DNA of 64,000 nucleotides from Tomocerus qinae (Eukaryota > Arthropoda > Collembola > Entomobryomorpha > Tomoceridae), in the NCBI GenBank assembly GCA_020055645.1, contig CM034546.1, positions 62,062,001-62,126,000 of the forward strand, read 5' to 3'. Below are positions 23,601-35,500 of this stretch, piece by piece. The notes under the pieces were generated by a model. That model was not told where the DNA came from, searched no databases, and saw nothing but the letters and a program-made list of their open reading frames with translations. Position numbers and translations under genes: made by a program. Positions within the stretch are counted from its first letter, which is position 1; each line of letters begins with the position of its first letter.

Positions 23601-26600
23601 CGAATTTGATGAAGTCACTTCTACTTCCTCTTGGTAAGTGTTTAATGAGTATCGAAGTGAAGAAAATTGATTATTATCCATTAGTGACTATTTTTGAACC
23701 CCACAGGTGATGAGAATGTACAGGAATATAACGAATTGTTGGAGATATTTAACAATCAATGGCAAATGATTTCCGTCCGGTATGGAAGCCATCCAAAGTG
23801 TAAACTCTCAATGGCCTATTTATTGAAAATGCTCAACATCCTTCTTTTGTCTGTACCTGCAACTTCCAACTCACCAGGTTCCTTCGCTCGCAAAGTAAGT
23901 CCTCTTTAACATTTGCATGGAAACATGTTCTAAAGTTTTCTATTTACGTAGGCTTTCAATTGGTGCTTGAAGTTTTATGGAATCAAAAATAAGAAAGTTG
24001 ATGGCCACGATCCTCACTTGTTGGAAAGTTTATTGAATACAATGTGCACCGCCTCTAATAAATCTGATTTATTCAACGAAGAGTTTATTTTAATTGCAAG
24101 GCTAGCTCGTGCCAAACTCGGCGATTCCGTTATGGTAAGAATTTCTAAATGACAAATGATTCAAAGAGATATTGTTGAATTAATTACTCATTAAAATACT
24201 GAATTGTTGTTTAAAATAATGCCCTGGTTAATAACATGAGGTGAAAATATTTCCTTGTACTATATAAATCCTTAAAGATAATATAATCCTTGTATTTAAT
24301 TTTTTGATGCTTCCAATATAATGCGCTCGTTTTTACATTGGTAGAAATAAAAATAGATTGGACAAGAATTTCCAGGAAAAGTAGCTCACCTCCTTTCCCT
24401 GGAATTTTATTCTAATCCCTTGCAATGTAAAATCGAGCGCACTGAACAATGTAAGTAGTACTTACTTAGTAACTATTTACCATATGTGATTGATTGTAGG
24501 ATGAAACTCCTGGAGGTGAAACGAAACCCTCATGGTTGGTACACGAAGATACTGCAGAGTCTATAATTTGCGTCTTTGCTGCTTATATTGAAGATCAGCT
24601 TCATTACGTGAACAACATTATTGTCAGGATGAAAGCACATTGCCTAACTCAGTGTAAGGATCAATCAAAATTAATTAATAATCTTTTCGTATTAAGTATA
24701 GCATGACTAATTGGCATTTCTATAAGTAATTTAATGACTTTGTTTATTTCTACAGTTGACAGAGTTGATTTAGACAGGAAAAGTCGGGAGTGTTGTAAAC
24801 TTCTTCTAAATCTTACTCGAATAGCAAACGAAATAGTTCCATGCGCCTTTCCGGTAGGAAGAAGTTCTGTGGCCATAACTAAACTAATTCCTAAAATCTA
24901 TATCTCTCTTGCTGCAATTGCAGAATATTATTGCACGGATTTTAAAAAGAACAAAGGTCCCTTTGATTATAGAACGTAAGTTCTTATATATCTTTTACAT
25001 GTGTTTTTACTCATCAGTCAAGTGTACTTGTCCCAAGCAGTTTGTATTCACTAAAATCAAAATTGCCAGTTCTTACGAACCGAATCTAATTTATAAGAAC
25101 TTAAGGACCTTAGGTCAGAGTCGTAAAACCTCGCAATTTTGAATTTTGCAAATACAAACGGCGCAGGAGAAATGCACTTTTTCTGTGAATACAAGTTTTT
25201 ATTTGCTAATTCATTGGATGTCATACTTTCAGATTCAGAGACTTGGCAAACTTTGTGGGATCGGATTTTAAAGTCAATGTTGAAGGCTTCATTGTATACA
25301 TTGAGGTAAAACACTAGACAAACCTTTTAGTAAGCATCTTGGTTAAGTTTTAGAAAAGTTTTGTATCTCATGCAAATTACTATTACTTTGTGCTAATTGG
25401 TTTTGTCTTTTTGTAGCAAATCAATCGAGAAAAGGCTGACGAGATTTTCAAAAACTTGAAAACTAAGAAGAAAGGAGTCTATCCTGCTGCGTTGAAGAGA
25501 CAATTTGCAAATGATACCAGAAACATTCCAACCATAGTTTATCAATTGGAAAAATACGAACAGCATTTATTCACCTTGGCCAGCAAAACTAAGGTACCAC
25601 TACTAGCATTATTGTCAGGCACTAGTTAGGTTCTAAAGTAACCACTGAATGTTTGGAAAACATTACATATCATATTTCTCACAGAAATAACAGGGAAGTA
25701 ATTATTTAATTGTTCTCTCAAAATTCTAAAACAATTTAATATTCAATGAAGTTTTTACCAATTTTCGCAATTTGAAGCCTTTTGTGATTTATTTGTGGCG
25801 AATTCAGGCCATTTTTGACTAATATTGGTTGAATTTTTAAAGGATAATATTGCACATAGTTTATTTAAGCTATACAAAAGTGAGTACATAGATAAAAATT
25901 TGCTGGCTACCTACGTAACGTATCTGACTGCTATTTATGTTTACATTGCAGTAATATGACATTACAATTAATATAAGTTCAAAACGTTGAATTTTTAATT
26001 CGCACCTTGTAATTATTTTGAAGATCCTATTTGTTTTGACCTTTTGAGGCATTTATTTTTTTAATTGATATTTTATGCGTTAAGCCATTTAGATTGGAAC
26101 AGCTTACTGTGAATTGTGTTTCAATAATTTTAATTTTCTGTACAGGTTAATATACTAGCTGGCACAAAATTGAGCACAGCGAGAGATTTTCGAATTAAAA
26201 ACATCAAAGAGGCTTTTGCAGAAATTAATCAATCAACAACGACAACACATGATGAGTCTGAAATGGAGACATCTGATGTAGAAGTCCTAGAAGAATCTTC
26301 GCCTACCTTCCGTCCGGTATGCTTTACATTCATTACATCCATATATTATGAATCTCTTAACCATAAATTATAATTTTTCTAATATTTTTATTCAGAATGC
26401 TTCAAATGTCTTGCATTCGAGATCCATGAATAACATTTCCGTCCGTTCTACCAGTAATAAACAAAAGGATGTCTCAGGGTCAAATTCTACAGAGAAACAA
26501 GCCAAGACTAAGAAAACAAGTCGAGAAGTCAAAAGCAATAATACTTCTGCTATTCAAAATAAAAGTGTTTCTAATAAATCTAAATCCGCCCCTAAGCCAA

Positions 26601-26638
26601 GTTCATCTAAAGGTTTGAAAAGAAAAATGAATGACTGA
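17630..26638 (+). CDS. FANCI: Fanconi anaemia complementation group I protein (24 exons)
   Basis: FANCI pairs with FANCD2 as the ID2 clamp on DNA during interstrand crosslink repair in the nucleus. I traced 24 exons with consistent phases: 17630-17749, 18089-18229, 18317-18495, 19767-19934, 20007-20206, 20316-20512, 20809-20948, 21025-21233, 21308-21512, 21681-21928, 22026-22189, 22256-22423, 22498-22695, 22781-23007, 23095-23274, 23452-23633, 23707-23894, 23952-24134, 24500-24653, 24756-24975, 25233-25305, 25417-25593, 26146-26316, 26396-26638. They sum to 4,335 nt, 1,444 residues (human 1,328). Recognisable blocks are PPLTHQLLYL, FPSMPLQTASPIIKSLLPVF, CFEVMTILRRFF, IVYQLEKYEQHLFTLASKTK and KLSTARDFRIKNI, followed by a basic tail KGLKRKMND like the human KKKRKK nuclear signal. 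The human monoubiquitination-site lysine appears replaced (see findings), while an SQ/TQ cluster at residues 551-561 is kept. Confidence 0.95.
18546..19085. repeat. Minisatellite in FANCI intron 3 (about 38-bp unit, about 14 copies)
   Basis: Units of about 38 bp composed of TTCATGTTCATTTTG, TTCATGTTCATTTTA and TTTTTATT, very homogeneous. It is open in all three forward frames because the repeat lacks stops, which creates three overlapping false reading frames rich in F, H, V, C and S. It lies wholly inside the 1,271-bp intron between exons 3 and 4. Confidence 0.95.
24323..24440. repeat. Small foldback/MITE in FANCI intron 18
   Basis: GCGCTCGTTTTTACATTG at the left and CAATGTAAAATCGAGCGC at the right form the terminal inverted repeats of a 118-bp element. 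No clear target duplication. Confidence 0.6.
25040..25159. repeat. Small foldback/MITE in FANCI intron 20
   Basis: GTTTGTATTCACTAAAATCA continuing into AAATTG, and its imperfect reverse complement CAATTTTGAATTTTGCAAAT ending ACAAAC, bound about 120 bp. The class is undetermined. Confidence 0.5.
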
Positions 26639-29059
26639 AAATCAGCGTGTTGTATATCTTATAGTTTTATGTTAAACCAACTATTATTGTAAACGTTAAT
26701 GGAGTTGTATACTTTTCATCTATAATATAATATAATATAAAATAGACAATTTACTTAACAACTTTAATACTATAACATAGTTTCCTGTATTCCCGGAAAA
26801 TATGTATTACCAATAATATTATTAGAGAATTAGTGGATACCGAATACATACCGATGTTTTACCATACTATTGAAATAACTATAATTTTAAAACCACCCAT
26901 TTCCTCCTATTATACTATTAAATAAATTCAAGTGTTGGTATTCTCCTTTCGTTAATAAAAATTCAATTCCCTGCAGGTTTCAAATGATTCTGTTTAACAA
27001 AATTTAATGTCATTTTATTATTATATGTAATCACGTAGAACTGGTATTTTTTATTTCCGTTGTTTTATTATTAGGACATATAAAATGTAAAATAATATTT
27101 ACACAGTAATTGACTTTTACAATAGAAATAAACTATGAAAAAGTAAATATGAAAAAAAGTTGTTTTTGTCCCTAGTCGGGTCATTTATATCGAACAAGCA
27201 CTCATCATAATCGATGTTTTTAAGCTTGAGCAATCTAGCTTTGAAGTTTTGTAATAATGTTCACCGATGGTTTTTAGCTGCAAAATCTTGTTTGAACTAA
27301 ATGAAAATTGTCATTGAAGTTTCTGCATTTTGTAATTTATACACCCAAATAGAAATCGGCAAGTATTTCCATATGTCTGTACAAAATAACATAGTTTAGT
27401 AACCCATACTTAACCTTACAAACGTAATTTCTGAGTACTAAAAATCGATACAAAGGACCCGTAGTAAAGTCACGTTTAAGCATGTTTGTCCAAAAGTCGT
27501 TGTGTAAACAGTTGTTTTTAAAACGACTGTATTTAAATGCTTTTAGTTGATTATACTCTTAAAACTTATTTCTAAGTACATTTGCTTAACTATACGTCAA
27601 ATACAAAACATATTAAATATCTTTCCTAATTGTTACTTTTTTATAGTTCTTGGTAAATGTACATTTTTATATGCTTTACTTTTAGAGCTGATGTTTCACA
27701 ATATTTATTTAGTTTTTGTAGCATGGAACTGAGAGGCAGAGTCACGGCCGATTTGACGAAAAGTAAGTTAGTAATATAGTTAATAGTCCGATGAAGCAAC
27801 ATTTCAAGCATATAATTTTAGACTAATCACTCTTACTCGGTCTAAGTAAATATTCTTAGAAAATTAGCTTCCCTAGCTACTCTGAATATCACTTATGGTA
27901 TACATATTTAATGAATAGATTGGCTCAACTACTAGGGCTTGTAAACCCGGTTCTGGACGGTTCTGAAAACCGGGTTAAAACCCGGGTTTCGGGTACCCGG
28001 TAACCGGGTTTTGGCAGTGACCAACCCGGGTTTTCACTAATTAAACACTAAATTCAGATACTAGGTTTTATGCGTGTTTCAAATATTAAAACTGGAAATA
28101 ATATCAAAAAATATTTTCTCTTACTAAGTAGCGCATCGTCAAATTCAATTTATCATTGTGTGCAACAGAAACGTTTTATATCAGACCTCAACGACTACTT
28201 GAATTTTGTTAGATAGCAAAAATTGTTAAATTATCCATTCAATTAATTTTACACTTACAATTTTTCGGGATTATTTTGGTAACTAATAAAAGCGTACCTT
28301 GATATAGAACTTTGGGCATTCGAAGGCACGCCCGCACTTACATTGTCCAGATTGATTAAAAATCTAATGAGTTATCCATGATAAGTCGCTAGGAAAACAT
28401 ATATTATGTTCCATTACACCCTGTCTTTATATAAACTGACTTAAAATACTGAAATTGATGACTAATGTCAACTAATGTGACGTCTGATGTATTTCATTAA
28501 AGAAAGATTGTGTTTAGTTAAAAAATATCATTCTAAATTGGCGGTGTACATCATAATTACACGTAAAAAATAAGCATGTTCAAAACCCGGTTCCGAACCC
28601 GGTTCCGAGCCTTCAAAACCCGGTTTTACCCGAAACCCGGGTTTTGAATTTCCGTCCGGGTTTACAAGCCCTATCAACTACTCTTCTAGCTTCTAGGAAA
28701 ATAATGTTAATCAACTTTGCATGTACTAATGCCATTTAGCCAACATTTTAAAGTTGTCTGTTGTAGTTTTACCTTTGCACTAGTTTTGTAAATGCTCTAT
28801 ACTAAGTTTGACTTTGGGTAAATACTATACTACTGTAGATTATCTTTCATGTGATGTTTTTTTGATTTGCTGATAAGTAGAAAATATTATTGCCGATTTG
28901 TATGAAGCATTGAAAGGAAATTGTTAATTTCCTTATCTGATGTAAGTAGAAGGTTAGTTTTACTTTGGGAAAGAAATACTTCCTAGATTTTCTGTATGTA
29001 GAAGGTCGCTATCCCGGGAGAAGGCAAATTAACCGATATTTTTACATTTTAAATTTGCA
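26639..29059. other. Intergenic between FANCI and a chemoreceptor
   Basis: Apart from the hAT-like element at 27933-28673 nothing is recognisable. FANCI polyadenylation signals are possible in the AT-rich stretch after 26,640 but no single site stands out. Confidence 0.55.
27933..28673. mobile_element. hAT-like non-autonomous element (741 bp)
   Basis: Terminal inverted repeats TAGGGCTTGTAAACCCGG and CCGGGTTTACAAGCCCTA, flanked by identical 8-bp repeats TCAACTAC (27925-27932 and 28674-28681). Both ends are rich in AACCCGGGTTT palindromes. The middle has no transposase. TIR start TAGGG and an 8-bp duplication are typical of hAT. Confidence 0.9.
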
Positions 29060-30578
29060 ATGCTGAACGAAAAAACACTGCAAATATGTAGCGTACTATT
29101 TGGTTTTTCTTCGCTAATCAAATCAGTTCCGTACAAATGGAATTCGCGTGAGAAGAAACTGCTACTTGTGAAAAATACGAAGGGAATTGCTCTGTGGTAT
29201 TTCAGTTTGATTTCTACATGGTCCAATACTCTGTTCATGATCGGGCGACTGCTCCAAGCTGTACTTTTGGACAGGAAGAGTATTGCGGTGCTCAATGTTC
29301 ACCTTGTAACAATCAGTGTGTTCATTTTCCCGTGTGTGCTCCACATCAACACAATCTGGAAAATACATGAAGTCTTGAACTTCACTAATAAATACATTGA
29401 ATATTTCTTGTCCTTCAAAGGTAATTATTCCTTTAGAGCGGTTTGGGGGCGGGCACTTAAGAAAATTGACTGAACTTACAGTAATTGGGTTTTCAGTTTT
29501 AGAATCTCAAGATTATTAAAATGTCCTTAATGATTTGGATTTCAATTTTCGTTTTCAGAGACATATACTTTGAAAAGAGCTGCAAATAAAAGCAACGGAT
29601 CTGAAAATCTTCTCCGGCTCCTGACAGTTTGTGGAATTGTACACGTGACGTTAGGGACTTTTGTGTATCTGAAGAATCCACGAGATATTCGATTCTTATC
29701 TTCTTTGGTTCCCAACGTGGAAACCAAACGAATGGTGTGGGTGAAAGGGCTTTTAGCCATATTCCAGCTATGGCTGTACCTCAACGCTTGGGGTGTCATC
29801 CTCTTCTACATCACTTCCATCACTGTCTACTTATTCATATCAATATCTCTCACTTATCAACTCAAGTAAGTTTCTTGTATTTGTAAGTCTATGTAGTCAA
29901 TAACTGAAACGATCAGGATTAATAAATCAATGTAGAACAAAAGTCAAATATTTGTTAAAATCCTAGATCATATGCCAAAACGATTAAAGGACATGAAACA
30001 TTCAATAAAATTGTATTTGAGTTAATGATGAATACTTTATTAAACAAATGTGAAATATTTCCAGGTTCAGCAAAAGCAAAGGGGCATTTGATACAAAGGA
30101 TATTCTTCGAAGTCCAGCCCACGCTCTTCGTAACTTCCGATGTCTACAGATAATTAACAACAATTTCAACAGTTGTCTATCCGATTTCCTAACGCCTTTT
30201 CAAACACTGTTGGTGACAGTTCTGAACATCTACATGTCTTTCCAGAGTATCCGATCGTTTAAGCGAATTCCTCTGCGGAACTACATCATGATGCCAATCA
30301 ATGTCTTCATATTATCATGTTTCCAAGTTTCAATTAACGCTCTTAATACTCAGATATACCTCTCGGCAAAGAGAACGATTACATCATGGCTGTTAAATCT
30401 CAAACTGTCTACGCACAATAATTTATTTCAGAAAAGTTCTAATCTAAAAGAATTTAAATCTTTAAGGCCGTGTCGTGTAAGTGTATCATCTTTTTACATT
30501 TTTGATAGGTTGACTGCTTTAAAATGCTGTTCGCGAGTTATATATTGGACAGCTAAGCTTTTGATTGCCAAAAAATAA
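29060..30578 (+). CDS. Gustatory-receptor-like 7-TM chemoreceptor (three exons)
   Basis: Exons 29060-29420, 29559-29865 and 30065-30578, GT/AG borders, phases 1 and 2, about 393 residues, TAA end. The N-terminal SVPYKWNSREKKL motif, several membrane segments (IALWYFSLISTWSNTLFMI, HLVTISVFIFPCVLHI, NAWGVILFYITSITVYLFI) and a SLRPCRVSVSSFYIF tail place it with the genes at 8009 and 11509. An AATAAA at 30608-30613 is a plausible polyadenylation signal. A decayed copy of its exon 2 lies at about 57248-57362. Confidence 0.78.
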
Positions 30579-31085
30579 TGAAACCATGTATAATGGATGT
30601 TAAGTATAATAAATATAATATTATGTAATTATTTGTGTTATAGTATGTTGAGACTGTATTGTATACTTCCAATGGATACACAATTTACTATTTGATTACA
30701 GTGAAATGTTCTATGTAACGAGGGAGTATAAAAATGTAGGAATATTTGTAATTTAGAAATGATCTGATTAGTGGCCAAGCACCTATCCTGGAATTTTACC
30801 AAAGGGGGAGGGGCAAAATATATTGCGAAAATTTTTTGGATTTAAAAAGTGTTTGTGTCTAGACGCACATTTAAATTATACCTATTCAATGTTTATTTTT
30901 TAAGCAGGAAACATTTGGCAATTGAACAAACTTTGAGTAAATATTAAGTCAAGGTGTCAAGGATACTATTTACATTTCAGAGTCAGTTAGTTTTCAACTT
31001 GAAAAAGCCTACAATTTGGTTGACGAAATAAAAGCAAGGCTACACTTTGGATTTTTATAAGCAGTAAATTTATTGGATATGTGAC

Positions 31086-31768
31086 CAAGGTATCGAAAAA
31101 CCCGGGTTTTTTAGGAAAAAACCCTCGACCCCGGGTTTTTTGGGTTTTTTGGGTTTAAGGGTTTTTTATATAACTATAGGTATACATACAAGCCTATACT
31201 ATACCATATATGAAAACTACAGCTGACAACAACAACAACCGTGTCAACTACTATTACTTACGTCAATGAAAAGAAAAATTAAAGCATAAAAGTTTAATTT
31301 GTAATAGTGCAACTAGTGAAATATTGAGCATTATAATATTTTACTGATTATATTGACTTCATGAAATTATTCCTTTGTTGAAGCTTTAATTGCAAAGCAT
31401 TACAGTAATGAATATTATGTAAGTGATAAATTGAAATTATGTGTACAACAATATTATAAACATAATCTTCACAATGCAATTATACATAAAACTAATATTA
31501 TTATAGCCCTCACATTACGATACATTAATTACCCCTAGAAGTGTAGAAGCTATATTTGTTTTCACCTGACTATGCATTTGTTTACATTTTTGAATAGAAA
31601 TTAGTATGCATTGCGTATCTAGATGGAGCTGTAGTGCACATTTTTGTATGTTTTGTAAAAAACCCAAAAAACCCAATAAACCCAGGGTTTTTTAAGTAAA
31701 GTGGGGTGGGTTTTTTGCCAAAAAACCCAAAAAACCCCAACCCATAAAAAACCCGACCCACAACCCTG
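31086..31768. mobile_element. hAT-like non-autonomous element (683 bp)
   Basis: Begins CAAGGTATCGAAAAACCCGG, ends GACCCACAACCCTG, and sits between exact 8-bp repeats TATGTGAC (31078-31085 and 31769-31776). Both ends carry runs of GGGTTTTTT/AAAAAACCC, and the interior is non-coding. A degraded relative of the right end is visible at about 41760-41852. Confidence 0.87.
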
Positions 31769-31916
31769 TATGTGACATGGCATTGATGATTATAGTATGC
31801 CTGGAATTTAAACTTTTAGGCAGATCTTAATAGATAAAGTTTTACGACGAACCTGACCATAAATCATGCGTGGATACGCCCTGTTAGCACCTACTATGTA
31901 ATGCGATGTTAGTAAA

Positions 31917-32483
31917 TGTGGAAATCTCCAGCATAAAAGTATGACATGTAGAATTATGCATCTATATTTTAGAAAGGATGTAAATTAAGACTTGAACTTT
32001 TGTGCTGTTTTTCCTAAAGATTGTACGAATCGTATGATCATTCTTACCTACATTTAAATTAAGGAGTGAACTCTTGTACTATTTTTTCTTGAATGTATGA
32101 CCTAAGGCCCACTTCCAGACACCACAATTGAATAATTGGTCTCTGGAAGCGGACCAGTATTTACAATGTATGAATCTAAGATTATCTCTAATCTGAATGT
32201 GTGTCAGGTAAATGTGTCAACTCACTATTATAAATATGTGTGACTTACCTGTATCTAGAACTCACTCGACTCTGGTCTTTACTTATATACACACCTCTCT
32301 TAACTTTTTTGTAAAATAAAACTTTACAGATCTATACGTTCCTGCTTTACCAGTCTCAATTCCCCCACATTTACTCTAGGCTCATCTTAACTTGAAATTT
32401 TGCCATCATTTAGCTAGAACTTTTTAATTTTATACTTAACTAGTCTACGAACAAATAGTGTTGAGAACACTTAGCTTTTCTCA
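31917..32483 (+). repeat. 5' LTR of the BEL/Pao element
   Basis: 567 bp, TG...CA, preceded by target duplication GTAAA (31912-31916). Apart from an extra 11 bp it reads the same as the 3' LTR. Confidence 0.95.
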
Positions 32484-32485
32484 TT

Positions 32486-32503
32486 TGGCGCCCCTGGTTA
32501 GGA
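32486..32503 (+). other. Primer binding site of the BEL/Pao element
   Basis: TGGCGCCCCTGGTTAGGA begins two bases after the 5' LTR and has the TGG start expected of a sequence complementary to a tRNA 3' end. Which tRNA was not determined. Confidence 0.75.
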
Positions 32504-35500
32504 CTAGTTAAAATTATTTTTAAAAGAGCAAAAAGTTCCAGTTTTTCAAGAAGATGCCTACCCTTGAGGAAGTCGATCACCACCTAATGGTACTCCGAAC
32601 TCAACGAGGTCCTGCTCGTGAACAGTTCAACAAGACCATCGCGAATTTGCAAGAAGAGCTGGACAAGGTGGAACCATCCCCGATGCTAGTTGACGGGCTC
32701 ATGAAGAATCTGGAGCGGAAAGGAGGAACCGTCGCCCGAATTGACGAACAAGTTATGGCCACACTCCTTGACAAACTCCTCATTCCCGAAGCCACCGATA
32801 TAGCACAGGATGTAGAGGAAGAACATTCAGGATCCGAAGCGTTTCAAGACCGCCTGGGCCTGATGAGAGCAAAAGTGGAAATCTTCCAAGCTAAAGACGA
32901 CAGTGAGTTCACTAGCTGCAGCTCCAGCACCAACACCAGCACCAAAAGCCGTGTAAGTAAAGACCGAAGACTGAAACTTCCAAAAATCGAATGGAAGAAG
33001 TTCTCCAGTGATCCAAAGGACTGGCTGGGATTCTAGGGACAGTTTGAAAAGATCGACACCGATGCAGACATGAACGGTGCCGACAAATTTCAATACTTGC
33101 TGCAGGCTGTGGAGAAAAAGTCCAGAGCTGGAGAACTCGTCGCAAGTTTCCCCCCGAGTGCCAACTGCTATCCGAAGGCCATTGAAAGTTTGAAGAGCCG
33201 ATTCGGGAGAGAAGACATACTCGTGGAGGTGTATGTTCGGGACCTGCTACCACTCGTCCTCCAAAGAGCAGCTCATCAACAAAAAATCGTGCTGTCGAGT
33301 CTTTACGACAGATTGGAGACGTCTCTCCCGGCTTTGGAGACTCTAGGACTTGCCTCGGACAAATACGCGGCCATGCTCTACCCGTTGGTCGAGTCCTGCC
33401 TGCCGGAAGACGTCCTCCGAAATTGGGAACGGAGAAGAATTCACGCATATCCACAGACGGAAGAGCCGAGTGTCCCTGCCACCGCCGCCGCAGATGGAAG
33501 TCAGATTGCTGAATCAACAACGTCCCAATCAACGCCCAATCAGCTCTCTCTCTTGATGTCCTACATTCGAAAGGAAGTGGAAGGAGAGGAGAGAACAGCC
33601 ATAGCTAGAAAAGGTTTCACCGTGGAGAAAGAAGAAAAGTCGAAAAAGCACCCCAAAGGAGAGGAAAATTCTCGAGAATCTCGTGATACCCCGACGGCAG
33701 CTGGACTCTTCAGTGGTGAGCCTAACAAATCAAATTCTAAAAAGAAAAAATGTTGTTGTGTCTTCTGCACTAAGTCCCACGACAGTAAGGACTGCTACCA
33801 GGCGTCCAAGATGTCATTGGAGGAAAAGAAGAAGATTTTGGGGGAAAAGAATGCGTGTGAAGACTGTCTGCTGGGAAGCCACCCTGGGAAATGCAAACCA
33901 TTCATCAGATGTACCCTGTGTTCCAAAAGGCATTACACAAACATGTGTCCAGATCTTTCGGAGAAAAAGACGGGGATAACTCAGGGAAAAGAATCCACTC
34001 CAAGCAGCAGCAACACCCTTTCCAACCAGACCTGCACGGAGGACGTGTGCTTGCAGACTCTACTCGTCCGTATCTGTAATGGCTCCGAAGAGAGAACCGT
34101 CAGAGCGCTGATTGACAGCGGCTCGCAGAGATCCTACCTGGACTCCTACGCGGCGGAGAAAATGGGCTACTGCAGCATCGGCGAGGAAAAGATAAAAAAT
34201 TGTCTTTTCGGAGGACTGGTGACCAGTGAGAAGACTCACCGAAAATATCGTGTATGGCTTACCAGCATGGACCGCAGCTACCGCTGCAACTTTGTCACAC
34301 TGGAAACGGAGAAAATTTGCGGCTCCATTCCCCGTGTTTCAAATGGTCCATGGATGAAGGAGCTGAAGGGAAAGGGAGTCAAACTCTCAGACGTTGGAAC
34401 CGACCTGCCCGAAATCCGTCTTTTAATCGGAGATGTCGCCGGCAAATTGTTCACCGGAAAGAAGCAAGATTTGGACAGCGGCCCAGTTGCTTTCGAAACA
34501 TTCCTTGGATGGACTCTTCTAGGCAAGACTGGTCGCAGCCCACAACCCTCAGCAACAACAACCGTCGTCACAACAGCCCATGTGTCCGATGCCACTCTCC
34601 AGGATTTATGGAAGCTCGACGCAATTGGGATAACTGACCCGGCGGAGAAACATTCGAAGGAGGAACTCCAGCAAGCAGCCATGCAATACTTTAAGGAGAC
34701 GGTGACGAGAGAACCTGACGGCCGCTACCAAGTATCATTGCCGTGGATCTCCGATCACAGCCACCTAAGAAGCAACAGACTAATCGCGGAGAAAAGACTA
34801 GAAAACTCTACGAAGAAACTTAAGGCGGAAGGAATGCTACCAGCCTACAACCAAATCTTTGAAGAGTGGCTCTCCGACGATGTCATAGAGAAGGTTCCTT
34901 TTGGAGAAATCTCGAATTTTGGACATTTCCTGCCACATCGAGCAGTGGTGAAACTATCCAGCCAAACTACGCCTGTCCGGCCCGTGTTTGATGCCTCAGC
35001 ACACGAAAAGTTCTCTCCTTCCCTCAATGATTGCTTGGAGAAGGGTCCAAATCTTCTGGAGCTCATCCCTGATGTCTTGACCAGATTTCGGCTTGAACGT
35101 TTTGGATTGGTCTCCGACATTAAACGGGCTTTCCTCCAGATGAGCATACGGAAAGAAGATCGCGAATTCCTCCGGTTCCTGTGGTGGGAGGATCCACTAG
35201 AAAATTGCAGCAGCATCCTGGAGTTTCGGCACAAGCGAGTTCTTTTTGGTGTCTCCGCCAGCCCTTTTTTGTTGGGAGCCACCATCAATCACCACATAGA
35301 TTCGGCACCGGCACAGCTACAAAAAACTGGTCAGCATCTCAAATCGTCGTTTTATGTGGACAATTCTATTGCAAGTTTCGCTACAAACGAGGAGATGCGG
35401 ATTTTCGAGAAGGAATCCACGGCACTCATGGCCTCTGCCAAATTCGATTTAAGAGGGTGGACGTCTAACTCCATAAATAGTGCGGAAGAAGAAACTCTGC